Of a DNA stretch of 64,000 nt, positions 1-11,635 are shown in pieces. Source of the DNA: Paragordius varius (lineage: Eukaryota > Nematomorpha). The notes under the pieces were generated by a model. The model had not been told where the DNA came from. It worked only from the letters and a program-made list of their open reading frames with translations, and searched no databases. The position numbers and the translations under genes were made by a program. Location: assembly GCA_964247055.1 (NCBI GenBank), contig OZ176052.1, positions 6,262,001-6,326,000 of the forward strand, given 5' to 3'. The stretch's first letter is position 1; every line of letters starts with the position of its first letter.

Positions 1-330
1 AAAAAGAGGGCCTAAATTAAAAAAGCGAGCCGACTATGTTCGGCGCAATCGAAAATAAGTAAACAAAAATCATATTTGAAATTGAATGGTCCAACACGTT
101 CTCCGGAAAATTGTCTCAAAGACACGATTTTTGTGGACTTCTGTTTTTTAAAAAAACCCGTTTTTCATACGGGGTGGGTCCGAACTGGGGGCCTATTTCA
201 AAAAAGGGAGCAATTGTCGGGGCATTCATTATATATTTTTTCGATGTTTGGATTTGAATGGGTCTACCGGTTTTCCTGTACCAGATCACAAAGCCAGCAT
301 TTTCCATTTTTGTAAATATATAGATGATAA
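1..330 (+). repeat. Dispersed repeat R1, copy a (cut by window start)
   Basis: This stretch is nearly identical to 8766-9085. Both share GGCGCAATCGAAAATAAGT, AATGGTCCAACACGTTCTCC and GGGTCTACCGG. It contains no sustained coding frame; the short frames across it are not conserved between the two copies in a protein-like way. It is probably the 3' part of a longer element whose 5' part is visible only in the copy at 8424-9085. Superfamily is unknown. Confidence 0.75.
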
Positions 331-665
331 TTATTGCGTAAATATATTCACTAATTAACAAATATCCATTTTCTATTTTAATAACAGTTGTAAAATCCGT
401 AATAAATAATGATAATCGAAAATTAAATAGATAATTAATAGAAGGATAATTATTAACAGAAACGATATGTGAAACCCTTTCGTTATAATAATCGTAGATT
501 AGTTTCGTGTTTGCTAGCACTCATCAGTACGACACAACTATTTGACTTGGGGTTTTCACATATCGATTTTGTATATATATCCAACCAGTTTCTTAAAATA
601 TTTATTCATTATTTAGTAACAAGAACAGGGAAATAATTGTGTATTAAGATTAAGTAATGTAAACA

Positions 666-877
666 CAGTAGTTTATGATATAAAAGATAGTCCACTAAAT
701 AAACTAAATAAATATTACATAAAAGGGAAAAATATTTAATTTCAACCAGTTGAAATTTTTTTTACCATACGCTACTGTAATTAAGTTAGTCCAAAACTAA
801 ATAAAGAAAATAAATATTACATATAAGAAAAAATATTTGATCTAAACCAGTTATTGTTTTTTAATATACGCTACTGT
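666..877. repeat. Family E mini-elements, two tandem units
   Basis: The first unit runs from CAGTAGTTTATG (666) to CATACGCTACTG (ending 778) and is followed by TA. A second, truncated unit with the same interior (AAATAAATATTACATA) ends in TATACGCTACTG at 877. Termini beginning CAGTAG and a flanking TA suggest non-autonomous Tc1/mariner-like miniature elements. No coding capacity. Confidence 0.6.
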
Positions 878-1194
878 AAATTTAATTTAAATAACTTTTC
901 ATAGCACTTTATGTAAAAGAAAACTTGTGTTAAAAAAATAAATTTTGTTTCCATAAATATATATTAGGATATTGCAAAAAATATTATTAAATAAATATCT
1001 CACTAAGTCCAATATACCAGTAACAGCATCCTGTTTTTTTTTCAAATTTATAAAACACATTTGTACGGATAATTTAATCATAAACACTTAATAAATCCTT
1101 TCTATTAAAAATAATTATCCATACACATTTTTTAATAAGTATATATATTCATTTTTTATATTATTCATTTGTTTTTTCGCGCTTACTTTTATTG

Positions 1195-2330
1195 TATTAC
1201 ACAGTGTGCAACAAATTTACTCAATTGTGAAAATCATATTTTAAAGACAAACTTGCTAATCACAAGCAAACATCCACCAGAAAGTTATATTTTGATACAT
1301 TATGTTTATTGTGTAATAAATCTAATACATATAATATATTTAATTTTTTTAATCTAAAATTATTTACTTGTTTTTGAACGAATGTAGGCAAGGTCGCCAA
1401 AAATAAAACTCCTCCAAAGATTTCTATTTTTAGTTTTAATGTTGAGTTCTGCCAAAGAATTGGTTTCTCTTAGATTACCCATTCTAATTTAAATAAAACT
1501 CCTCCATAGATTGCTATTTTTTGTTATGTTGAGTTATGCCAGTATTCAGGCACATAATTATTTTAGGTTCATTCTTCAAATTAGAAATGTAAATTTAAAA
1601 AAATCTTCTGAATACGGCCAGTTTTTTCTTGAATTATTTTTTAAAAAACGGTTTATGGCAAAAGAAAGTGTTAACGAAGTGTACATCAGTTTTACCAAAA
1701 CTTGGGCTCTAAAAGCTTATTTATGGCCCTGAATTATCAATTAATTTTTTTGTTATACTTATTTTTAATATAAATGTCTGCAAGTTTTTATAGTTATAGT
1801 ATGTTGCACGGTTCATGAGACAAGATTTTGCAGCCCTTTTAATTTTTTTGTTGAGTACCATTTCTTTAAATTCTATTTAAATCTATTAAAAGGTGTTGAT
1901 AATCATTTTATAAACTATTTTAATCGGGTATTTCATGTTATTAATATTTTGGCAAAATTCTCAATATCAAGAACTTTTTCAACGAGTTGAATTTCATATA
2001 CCCTAAGTAGGATAGGTTGTTTGCGATGGCTTAAGAAGCGCATGATCTAAGAGAAACTAATAAATATTTGGCAGAACTCAACATTAAAACTAAAAATAGA
2101 AATCTTTGGAGGAGTTTTATTTTTGGCGACCTTGCCCACATTCGTTCAAAAACAAGTAAACAATTAATGATTAAAAAAATTAAATATATTAAATGTATTA
2201 GATTTATTACACAATAAACATAATGTATCAAAATATAATTTTCTGGTGGATGTTTGCTTGTGATTAGCAAGTTTGTCTTTAAAATACGATTTTCACAATG
2301 GATTACATTGGTTTTTCAATGTTATATCTG
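1195..2330. repeat. Foldback repeat with arms of about 270 bp
   Basis: The segment around 1200-1470 is repeated in inverted orientation at about 2050-2320; both arms contain AAACATCCACCAGAAAG-type sequence and AAATAAAACTCCTCC. This explains why near-identical open frames appear on opposite strands. Part of the arm (AAATAAAACTCCTCC plus flanks) recurs at about 1492. The spacer of about 560 bases has no recognisable gene. No target duplication was identified. Confidence 0.65.
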
Positions 2331-2339
2331 AATTCCACA

Positions 2340-3120
2340 ATATTTATCTATAATTATTATAAAATATACCATCATATCAGGGTAAAACAACAGACAATAT
2401 CATCTACAATTCAAAAATCCAGGTAAAAAATTCATATGGTTATATTTATAATCACCACACATGATTATATTACAGTTGATATTAAAAAAATTTAATTTTA
2501 TTTTAGTAAAATAAAAAATTTTAAAAATTAGATTTTAACTGAGTTAAAATCTAATTTTTATTATATATAAGTAATATTTATATTAACATATAAAGTTAAA
2601 CTTAAATTTTGGCGCATATTATATTGATTTTCATCAAGTATTTTTTATGTTACTAATATAAAGGGCTAAATTTAGTTGGATTTAATAAATTGACGTTAAT
2701 TTTAAATCTATCCATTCATATTGAGCCAAAATTTGCAAATAATATTTATTTAATATTATTTATATTATATATAAGTTTTATAATTTTTGATCAAGTATTA
2801 TGCAAATAAATTGATTTTTTCCGAATATATCCATATATGGAAAAAGTGAAAAAAAGTTTTCTGCATCGACAATTTTTTTTATCCTTATATTTTTATGATG
2901 TCTATGTCACAACGGTCATATTAAGCTTAATATGATATCCTGAGAAAAAAATAACCCCAATTTTGCACACTGTGTTATATATTAAAGGGCAAAAACGGAA
3001 TATTAATTGAAAATTAAATATTTTTTTTTACATTTTTCTCAAAAAGGGTTATGATACGAATATGGAGTGATATATTTTTTCTCACAGATGAGAATATTTA
3101 AATTCAACATTTATATTAAA
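2340..3120. other. AT-rich stretch without a recognised gene
   Basis: No coding exon is recognised. At 2935-2975 there is a degenerate family C end (AATAACCCCAATTTTGCACA followed by CTGTG). The remaining exons of the minus-strand DHCR24 gene would be expected in this direction, but I could not find them here or in 1-2340. Confidence 0.5.
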
Positions 3121-3130
3121 AATTATATAC

Positions 3131-4845
3131 CTTCATCATAGCATGCTTTTGCAAAATCTTGACTAATATCACCGAAAGTAGAATGTACTAAGGGATAGTA
3201 TTCCAAACAAACAAATGGTTTTGCCGGTATAATATTTATTCTGGCTTCGGTTAAAAAACCCAGAGTACCATGAGACCATGGAATTGAGCAAAATAAATCT
3301 GGTAAATTGTGCTATTTATTTGAAAATAAAAAAATTTAAATAAATTGTGATATAGATGTAAGTTTGTAGGTTTTAGGAGCTTAAAATTTTTTTTTAAAAA
3401 AGAGTATTAGCTTTCACCGATCGGAAAATATTTGGAAAAATCCTAGGATTGCTTGTTTAAAATTATTAGTGGAGGGGGTGTTTTAATTTTCTTACGCTTT
3501 CACTATTTATTTATACAGATGCACGCTTATATTGGCCAATTCACAATATTGTATTGACAATCGGCAATACAATAGTGTATCGGTAAAAACAAGGTTGAAA
3601 TTAAACAACTATATTAAAACTTTGTTTTTTATCATACGCTACTGTATTACCAATGGCCAACAATAATGTGTGCCCTGTTTATAATAAAACTTTAGGGAGT
3701 TTTATATTGAGTGTATAAAAATATAAACAAAACACTGCTTAATGGTTGTTTCAAGCATTTTATTTTTGGTGTATTTCTCTTATATGGGAACGCCTTCGAT
3801 TATTCAGACTTTATTGACAATTGATTATTAAAATTTATAAACAAACCCCTACTGGTATATTATATATTTTTATGTTTGTTTAAACGTTTTTAATATAAAT
3901 TTATACAAATAATTCTCAAAATCTTAATCGCATATAAATCTACTTATTTTGTTGGTAAATTTTGATTAAGGCCATTTAAAATGTTTGCATATTATGAAAA
4001 ATATTATTTTAAAAAGATAACTATAATCTAAAAATGTAATGTTAATATATATATAAGATTAAAACCTTATCGCACATAATGACATTTCCATCGGCCGTAA
4101 CTATTTCAAATCTAATGCAAGTTTGGTGAAATAAACCATATTTATGGGATGAGGTCTTAATCCCACAACCATTAATTAGACCGCCTAATATAACGATATG
4201 AACAAAAAAAATGAAATATCTAAAAGACACAAAATTAAACATTTTTAATATAAATTACAAAAAAATTGTTAAAAATTTGAAAAAATTACCAACGGTGAGA
4301 TCATCAAGTTCAGGTAAAACGGGTAAAGTCCAGCCCATAGGCAGCAATGTTGCAGTAATTTGACCCATTGTAACCATCGGTTCCACATCTATCCATTTTT
4401 CTTTGGTATTTACCTAACACGTTAAATATATTTTGTATAAAATTATAAAGAATCATATAAAAAATATATATACTTGAATAATATTGTGTAAATCTATTTT
4501 TATGTTTGAATATTTAGATTTATATTTGGCATTGTGAGGTGACATATTTTCCCATCCTGGTCTAGCAGTACACATAGGAACATTTACATTTTGAGTTAAA
4601 ATCTAATTTATAAAATAAAATACCTGATCACATATTTTTTTAACTGCAGCACTATGTTCTGTTGGCCCATAATTTTTATTAGACCAATTTTTTTTGTTTT
4701 TCCATTCAAAATGCAAATTATATATGTAAGATATCGGTAAAACTATCATAGAAATAAACAAGCAACGTAAAAATGTAATGCATTTTTTATCAAATGTGAT
4801 AAAAAATAAAATGCCCGAGATGATAAAAGTAAATAAAAAATACAT
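3131..4845 (-). CDS. DHCR24: Delta(24)-sterol reductase, N-terminal half (five exons)
   Basis: This gene encodes a membrane-anchored FAD enzyme that reduces the C24 double bond of sterol side chains. Exons on the minus strand are 4624-4845, 4474-4602, 4290-4413, 4066-4184 and 3131-3311. All have GT-AG borders and matching phases, giving 258 residues; the animal enzyme is about 516. Exon 1 starts at ATG 4845 and encodes the hydrophobic N-terminal anchor. Family motifs in order are [42 protein letters not shown] and [11 protein letters not shown]; these lie in the FAD-binding fold. The last visible exon ends in phase 1 after CYDE, before the FVEG-type region. The C-terminal half was not found in the 3.1 kb to the window edge, so the gene is cut by the window, has a long intron, or is truncated. 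The frame is open in all five exons. Confidence 0.9.
3570..3644. repeat. Family E miniature element, 75 bp, inside DHCR24 intron 4
   Basis: Imperfect inverted ends CAATAGTGTATCGGTAAAAA and the complement of TTTTTTATCATACGCTACTG enclose a 75-bp unit flanked by TA on both sides (3568-3569 and 3645-3646). It lies between DHCR24 exons 4 and 5 and has no coding capacity. Confidence 0.6.
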
Positions 4846-4912
4846 AGGAATGAATATATGACTAGAAGCGTGGTTTTAACAAATAAAAATATTTAATATG
4901 TAAAAATAGATA

Positions 4913-5920
4913 TTCATCACATTTTGGGGGTGTTTTATACCTCAAGGTTGTTTTCTTAAAAAGATGTTAAGATTTAGAAAACAAGCTTTCTCAAGCCTTT
5001 TAGGCGCATGTTAGAAAAAAAATTAGTTTAAAAAATGTTAATTTTAACACTTCGATTCAAATTGGGGTATCTAAATACCCCAGATTATATTTAAATTAAT
5101 ATTTTTAAAAAAATACTGAAAACGGTCACAATTTAAATTTATGCTTCTATCCTGATAAAAATTTTATAAATATGCCAAAATATCATGATAAAATTTTGTT
5201 TTGAAAAAAAAGTTCCATCTCGAACTACTTCTACGCCATTTTTATTTTACAAAATTTTTACAAATTATCGTATTCATTTAATTTTAAGGGTAAAACTAAA
5301 GCTATTTTTTTATATAATTTACATCTAACAATGGTAGAAATAGAAAAAGCGTTTTTTTGTATTATATTTTAATTTTACAATTTGACACATGTCATACGTT
5401 GACTAAATTATTACCTTTCGGTTTTAGCTTAAAATAAGTAATATCAAGTATATTTCGGTTTATTAATGTTATATAAGTGCAAAATTTTGCCATGTTTTTG
5501 AATACTACCATCTTTTTAAAGTATTTGATATTAAACAGGCCTGGGGTATCCAACTACCCCAATTTGAATCGAAGGACTAAAATGAGTGTGTTGTATCCAA
5601 GTGTTAAGATTCTCATCTCAAACTTTTTGCCGCCATTTATTTATTTAAATTTTTCGTATATACAACAGGCAAAAATATAAAAATATGGTTCAAAAATAAT
5701 AATTAATAAAAAGCTTCCAAATAAAATACTGTAAATTTTCATAATTATCGGTTTTAATAATCATCTGTTAGTTTCCATCGTCTTTTAAAACCATCTGAAT
5801 TTGGGGTTAGAAAGTTTTTTATCTAATATGAAGGAAGAGGTTTTAATTAACTAATCAAAATATTCAAACAGTAGTTTGTTTATATTATAAGCCCTGGGGG
5901 AGAAAACTGCCCTAAAATGC
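4913..5920 (+). repeat. Family D repeat interrupted by family B
   Basis: The left part (ATTTTGGGGGTGTTTTATAC, AGGCGCATGTTAG) and right part (CTCAAACTTTTTGCCGCCAT, then CTGCCCTAAAATGCATC) match the uninterrupted family D copy at 20271-20872. They are separated by the complete family B element at 5044-5607. No gene. Confidence 0.65.
5044..5607 (+). mobile_element. Family B transposon copy 1, TTAA-flanked
   Basis: The element starts TTAACACTTCGATTCAAATT and ends CCAAGTGTTAA. Imperfect inverted repeats of about 90 bp include ATTCAAATTGGGGTA near both ends. TTAA at both borders is the target duplication typical of piggyBac-type transposons. There is no transposase frame, so it is a non-autonomous copy. 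It sits inside a family D repeat. Other copies are at 6436, 32061, 46828 and 52095. Confidence 0.75.
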
Positions 5921-6029
5921 ATCGATTATAAAAAAATAAAAATTTCATGAGTAATATTATGTTTTAATTACTTTGCAAAACAATGATAAAAATACTTAAT
6001 ATTAAATACGTCTTAACTCAGGGGGACAT

Positions 6030-6420
6030 CATGATGATATATACATATATTGTGATAAAAAAATGTATCAAGATTATTATGGTGCTTTTTGAGTGATATA
6101 AGAGAGTGATATTTTTATTCAAAATGGGCTAGCTCTGTTAATATAAACCCAAAAATACCAATATTGCGTGATAAAAAAATTTAAAACTATTCTATATTTT
6201 GATATTAACTAAATATTTTTCAAAAAATAGATATTTATGGTGGGTGATAAAAAATTCGCACTTGATTTTATCGAGCGTGGCAAGTAGAAAAAGTTTACTT
6301 AAGCCAGCAAAACACTAAAGTCAAGTCTTTTGCTAATGAATAACATTCTTCGCCATCCAATTCGAGTTTTTCGGATATTATTTTGATCATTATCATAAAA
6401 TTGATGAAATAAGGCACAAA
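6030..6420 (+). repeat. Family C fragment
   Basis: ATTATTATGGTGCTTTT-like sequence, AAAATGGGCTAGCTC and the interior (TGATATTAACTAAATATTTTT) match the left half of full-length family C copies. Neither terminus is clear. No coding potential seen. Confidence 0.5.
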
Positions 6421-6435
6421 AGGATAAACAAACAA

Positions 6436-6996
6436 TTAACACTTCGATTCAAATTGGATCTAAATACCCCAGACTAAATTTGAGTTAAGATTTTTAAAAA
6501 GCTACTGAAGGAAATGGTTCCAATTTAAATTTATGCTTTTATCCTAATAAAAATTATAATATGCCAAAATATCTAAATAAAATTTTGTTTTGAAAAAAAA
6601 CTTCCGTGTCAAACTAACGCCATTTTTAATTTACAAATTTAAAATATGTCTTCATTTAATTTTAAGGGGAAATTTAAAGCTAATTTTTTATTTAAATTAC
6701 ATCTAACATTGATAGAAATAGAAAAGCTGTTTATTTTGTATTATTTTTTAATTTTACCATTGCACTCATGTCACGTTGTCTAAAATTTTACCTTTCGGGT
6801 TTAGCTTAAAATAAGTAATATCAAGTATTTTTGAATAATATATTCAGTTTATTAATGTTATATAAGTGCAAGATTTTGCCATGGTTTCGATTCCTTCCAT
6901 ATTTTTTAAAGAATTTAATTTTAACAGGCCTCAGGTATTTAACTACCCCAATTTGAATCGAAGGACTAAAATGAATGTGTTGTATCCAAGTGCTAA
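6436..6996 (+). mobile_element. Family B transposon copy 2
   Basis: This is a second, closely similar copy in the same orientation as the one at 5044. It starts TTAACACTTCGATTCAAATT and ends TGTATCCAAGTGCTAA, so the right TTAA has diverged. It shares TTAGCTTAAAATAAGTAATA and GGTATTTAACTACCCC with other copies. Non-coding. Confidence 0.7.
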
Positions 6997-6999
6997 ATA

Positions 7000-8030
7000 A
7001 GCATTTATTTAAGTTCTTAAACTCAATGGGACGTATCTTATTTAATATAATAGATTATCTTCAATATTTAGCCCGGTAATTAAAATTTAATTTAACCACT
7101 TGCCGTTAAAACAATCTCTATTATTTTACCTCATGCTCATTGCATTCCATTTGCAAATATAATGGGAAAATGTTTATACTATATAACATATTATTTATTT
7201 TAATTGATTATCAACATTACATTTGAAATTTATGATTAAACAAATCTATACATGTTTTAATGGTGAAGTAACCTTTAGCGTTAATTATTTTATCTAAAAC
7301 GAAGATTTGAAAATTTAATCAAGATCACCACTTAAATATTAATTTTAAGATATTTTTGTGAATCAAATTTTGTGGGTTTACGAAATTGATAAATGCGTAT
7401 TTTTATATGCATTATAGCAGATTTTTTTAAAAATTTAACCTCTTTTATCCACCCAATTTGAATAGTTTAATTAGCCAAAAAACTAAACAGTTTGTAGCTA
7501 ATAACAGTTTTAATTACATATAATTCTTAAATTACATAGATAAATAGTTTCCAAAATAATTTTATCCATATTTTTAAATCTGTCGAGTATGCCCTACACC
7601 ACACTTGCCAAATTTTTAAGTTTTACTTAAGCAAATTATGTTTATCACCTCCAAATCAAGTTTTCTTGCTTGACTTAAGTCGTCTTATGTTAAATATTTT
7701 TATCACATGAAAGCAAGCCATCATGTGATAACTTTTTAATCACCCCACCCTTTGTTCAAATATTTAAATTTTAGCAAAATTTGGCTAAGCATACTTCATA
7801 CAATTTTGAGACATGAGAAAAACGGTATAAAAGCGTTTATTTTGTAAAAATATTTTTTCAATAATTTAATGATGCTGAACATTTCCCTCGCTTGATAACT
7901 TTAATTTATAGGTGCGTTTGCTTTTAAAATTTGTAAATTTTTGTAAAAAACACAAATCATTTAAAATAAATATGAAGGCGAACGAATATAAATGACAAAA
8001 TAAGAGAAATGTTATCGAATTGCATATGCC
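7000..8030. other. AT-rich intergenic stretch
   Basis: No gene recognised. 7800-7990 contains pieces similar to family C interior (ACATGAGAAAAACGGTATAA, AAGCGTTTAT) in inverted orientation. The remainder is simple AT-rich sequence. Confidence 0.4.
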
Positions 8031-8034
8031 ACTG

Positions 8035-9320
8035 CGTGTAAAATCGGGTAGTATAAGAAAATAACCTGATGAAATATATATTTTCTGATAGGAAAATGTA
8101 TCAGGATTATCATAGTGCTTTTGGCATTCCCTTACCATTAATTAAAGAAAATTTCTTACACTTTTGTGGTAAGGGCTCCATAAAATGTCAAAAGCGTTTT
8201 TATACTTCCATCATGTCTCAAAATATGAAGAACGCTTCAACAATATATTTCTAAAAATTAAATTTTTTTAAGCATTTTTTCAAAAATATTTATAGTTGAT
8301 TTCAAAATTTAGCTATATTTAATATTATTAATAATTCTAGGTATTGGATTTATTTGAGAATCCCATTTAAAATAGAGAAATTAGGGACTTTCGGAGCTCA
8401 CAAAATTAAATTTTTATAAATATACTAGCGTAAATCTCGTGCTGCTACGCAGCCCGAGGAAGTCCTTCGGACTTCTGGGGAGGGAGGGAGGGGAGGGGTT
8501 CGAAGTTTGGATTTGAATGGGTCTACCGGTTTTCCGGTACCAGATCACAAAGTCACATGAGGAATCAGTTTTTAGCGGGTAGCTCCTTACCCAGCAGCTA
8601 TCATCAAAGAAACGCCTGACTAAAATTTTTGCCTTTTAACAGGGAATACGTGGAATCCATATTGAATTTTTACGGTCTCATACCTAGGGCGAAAAATAGA
8701 TTTAAAAAATTATTTTTGTGGACTTTGTTTTTTTTAAAAAAATGGCATTTTACGGGGGTAGCGGGTAAAAAGAGGGCCTAAATCAAAAAAGTGACTCGAC
8801 TATGTTCGGCGCAATCGAAAATAAGTAAACAAAAATCATATTTGAAATTGAATGGTCCAACACGTTCTCCAGAAAATTGTCTCAAAGACACGATTTTTCT
8901 GGACTTCTGTTTTCAAAAAAAACCCGTTTTTTACACGGGGTGGGCCCGAACTGGGGGCCTATTTCAAAAAAAAGCGAAGCTATTGTCGGGGCATTCATTA
9001 ATGATTATATTTTTTCGAAGTTTGGATTTGAATGGGTCTACCGTTTTTCCTGTACCAGATCACAAAGCCAGTACCATTTTTATAAATATATAGATCTTGC
9101 TTTTTTAGGTAGTGTATGATATAGTTTGATGATATTTTCTAGAATATCGCATTTAGTTTTCACCAAAAAAATCATATAAAAAAGTGCTCAAATTTTGACA
9201 TTTTCTGAGATGACACAGTTCCCATTTTAGTTATAATAACTTTTTTAAATCACTCACGAGGGCCAAAAACAAAAGCACCATCATAATCCTGATTTGCTAA
9301 CAGAATACATATTTCATTGA
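8035..9320 (+). mobile_element. Family C foldback element with R1 inserted
   Basis: The left half runs from about 8035 (CTGCGTGTAAAATCGGG, AATAACCTGATGAAATATAT, GTATCAGGATTATCATAGTG) to 8420. The right half runs from about 9085 to 9320 and carries the inverse motif (AAAGCACCATCATAATCCTG, ACATATTTCATTGAACTA). The R1 repeat separates the halves. No transposase frame remains. Confidence 0.6.
8424..9085 (+). repeat. Dispersed repeat R1, copy b, with GC-rich stem-loops
   Basis: This is a GC-rich island in very AT-rich DNA. It contains three obvious hairpins: GCTGCTACGCAGC, GAAGTCCTTCGGACTTC (TTCG loop) and TACCGGTTTTCCGGTA. The unit TTTGGATTTGAATGGGTCTA occurs twice (about 8507 and 9020). Its 3' part matches 1-330. 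TTTTTATAAATATA occurs just before the left end and just after the right end, which could be a 14-bp target duplication as left by retroposition. However, similar sequence also follows copy a, so it may belong to the element. Confidence 0.6.
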
Positions 9321-11630
9321 ACTATATTATATGCCTATTGTTGTTAATAAGTTAATCGCTAAGGGAGTAGGTTTATTATCAATTATTGTCTTTAATTTCG
9401 GACGATCATGAGCCAAGCAAATCATTTTCGGAAAGATACCATAGCGATCACACATTACACTGATACGGTCGGTGTTATTATGGGTTATTAATTATAATTA
9501 AACCTGTAAAACACAATTTTAAACTGATGGATATTAAGCTCGGCCATCAACTCCCAAACAAAAGGGTGGACCCATCATTTTAAACAGTGTATGAGAATGA
9601 TTAATGCGGTATAATCAGGTAAGTGCACAAACTTTGATGAACTATATATTGACTAATAGAAAATATCATATTCTGACGGTGTTTTTGTTAGGCCATATAG
9701 AAATTAAAATAAGCGCTGGTGCTAAACATAGTTTTTGATGAAAGCTAGATTTGGTTCCGGATTGGGTGATTTATTAATATTGGTTTATCGAAACTCCTAT
9801 AAATAGCGGAAATTGAATTCTGATATAAATAGTGTAAAAAAATAGATACTCATAAAAATCATAAATTTATTTTACTAAATCATTACATTTATGGACTACA
9901 AGATTTATAATTGATTTTGCAATGTACAAAAATATTTGGGAGTCAAAAGTTCAATTTTTTTTAAAATATAGATTTGAATTAAACAACTATAATTTTAATT
10001 TAATATCAATAAATAAAGGCTTAAAATATTAGCTCACGCATCCATCAAATTTTAAGATCTTGTATAACCAGAGATACCAACCACAAATGGCTGCACAAGC
10101 ACGTTTTCAGCTCAAAAACCGACCCGCCGTATCTTTTAAAAATTATAACAGTTGGCCACAATATTTGATTACCATCGGAATAATTTACGAAACACTATTA
10201 GGTTTCTCAATATTACTTGTAATACCGTTGCCAAAATTTTGAAGGCGTATTCGGATTAAAATTTGATTAAGATATACCTGGATATATAAAATTATGTTAG
10301 TTATTTATACAATCTAGTATCGCATAAACACGTATATTTTATAAAAAAAAGGAAATATTTAAATTAAATTCATGTATATCAGCACACCCAGAAAAAACTT
10401 TTATGAAGTTCCCGTATAATAACTTAAGCATACGATCTTATATTTATTATGAATATTGTATAGGTCTTCATAATACAATATATTTATTAATTTGAAAATT
10501 AGCAATCTGCGCTTTTACGATTGTTCGTGATAATCTAACTAGATTTGAGCATAGTTATTAATGAGACTCCTGTGAAATAGCATTAAAAACTATTGAAGTA
10601 CGTATATGATTATAGTTATAATATATTGTCTATATTGATGGTCAATAACATCTTGCAAGATGAATTTTCTCATGCGATGGCTTATTTTGTTAAATAACAG
10701 AAATATAGTGATTTTAGCTGGCAAAACAGCATTTATTTTTTATGCATTATCATTCTATAATGAAATTATCTGAAAATTATTGGAAACTTTTAGCATAGGT
10801 TTAACTTGCGCATGTAATGCAGAAAAATATAAATGTTAACATTTTAATTTACCTAACAACGCTGAATGCTAACTGATATAATCCGAATGCATTAACGCGC
10901 CATAAGTATTTATAGACGCACACATTTTTTAGCAGATAAAAAAACTTAAATTATTTTCAATTCAATACTGATTACTACGATTTGTGTCAAAATTTTTTTT
11001 GGATAAATTATAAACCACTATTAATGATAATTTTGGATCCGATAGTAATTTATAAAATTCGTTTAAAGTATGTGGTATAATATAAATATTTAGCTGCTTA
11101 ATAATTTAATCCTAACTTTACCGAACGGGTGATTAGAAATTCAAGCAATAGATATAGCTCTTTTGAGTTATAGGCCACCTAAAACCAATATAAAGGGGAT
11201 TTCGATTACTATAGAATTAATTTTATTTATATTTTTCTTGAATTTTTCGCGGGCCGTATTTTAGACCTTTTAAAAATTATAATAAAGAATTAAAATTAGT
11301 TTTTTAGATTAATCACGAATGTTATATGTCTATTTTTTAATATATTTGTTTGGCCTGGGTTATTTTGTAGACAAGGACTAATGATGTATTACAGTCTTTA
11401 AAAATGTTTTATGAAACATTCATATGTAATAAATTTTTGATATAAACCAAATTGTTGAACAAAATGATAAAAGAATATATCACAAATTAGTAATAACCGA
11501 GCCCACATTAATGGTTTAGCCCCATTTATTAATTTTTTAGTAAAAATATCTGCAAATTTATTATGAGATTAACAGATGTGAAGTTATATATATAACATAT
11601 TCATTAAGCAAGCAAATTTATAGAGTACAT
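9320..11630. repeat. Gene-free stretch with degenerate family G repeat
   Basis: About 10075-10300 (CAGCTCAAAAACCGACCCGCC, GTTGCCAAAATT, TACCTGGATATA) and 11115-11270 (AATTTTTCGCGGGCC) resemble 49565-49970, which has GGCTCAAAAAACGCCGGG, GTTGCCGAAATT, TACCTGGAGATA and AATTTTCGCGGGC. The copy here is longer by about 800 bases in the middle. The 60-residue open frame at 10060-10242 has no conserved counterpart in the second copy and begins with TTG. No gene is supported in this interval. Confidence 0.4.
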
Positions 11631-11635
11631 TCTCC

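Noticed and set aside
8064-8105. CTGATGA followed by GAAAA in family C ends, reminiscent of a hammerhead ribozyme core
   Set aside because: The sequence between the two motifs does not form a stem II, and the expected third stem is missing; CTGATA...TATCAG is a simple short hairpin.
10060-10242. 60-codon plus-strand frame with fairly balanced composition
   Set aside because: It begins with TTG, lies in a degenerate repeat, and the second copy of that repeat does not keep the frame.
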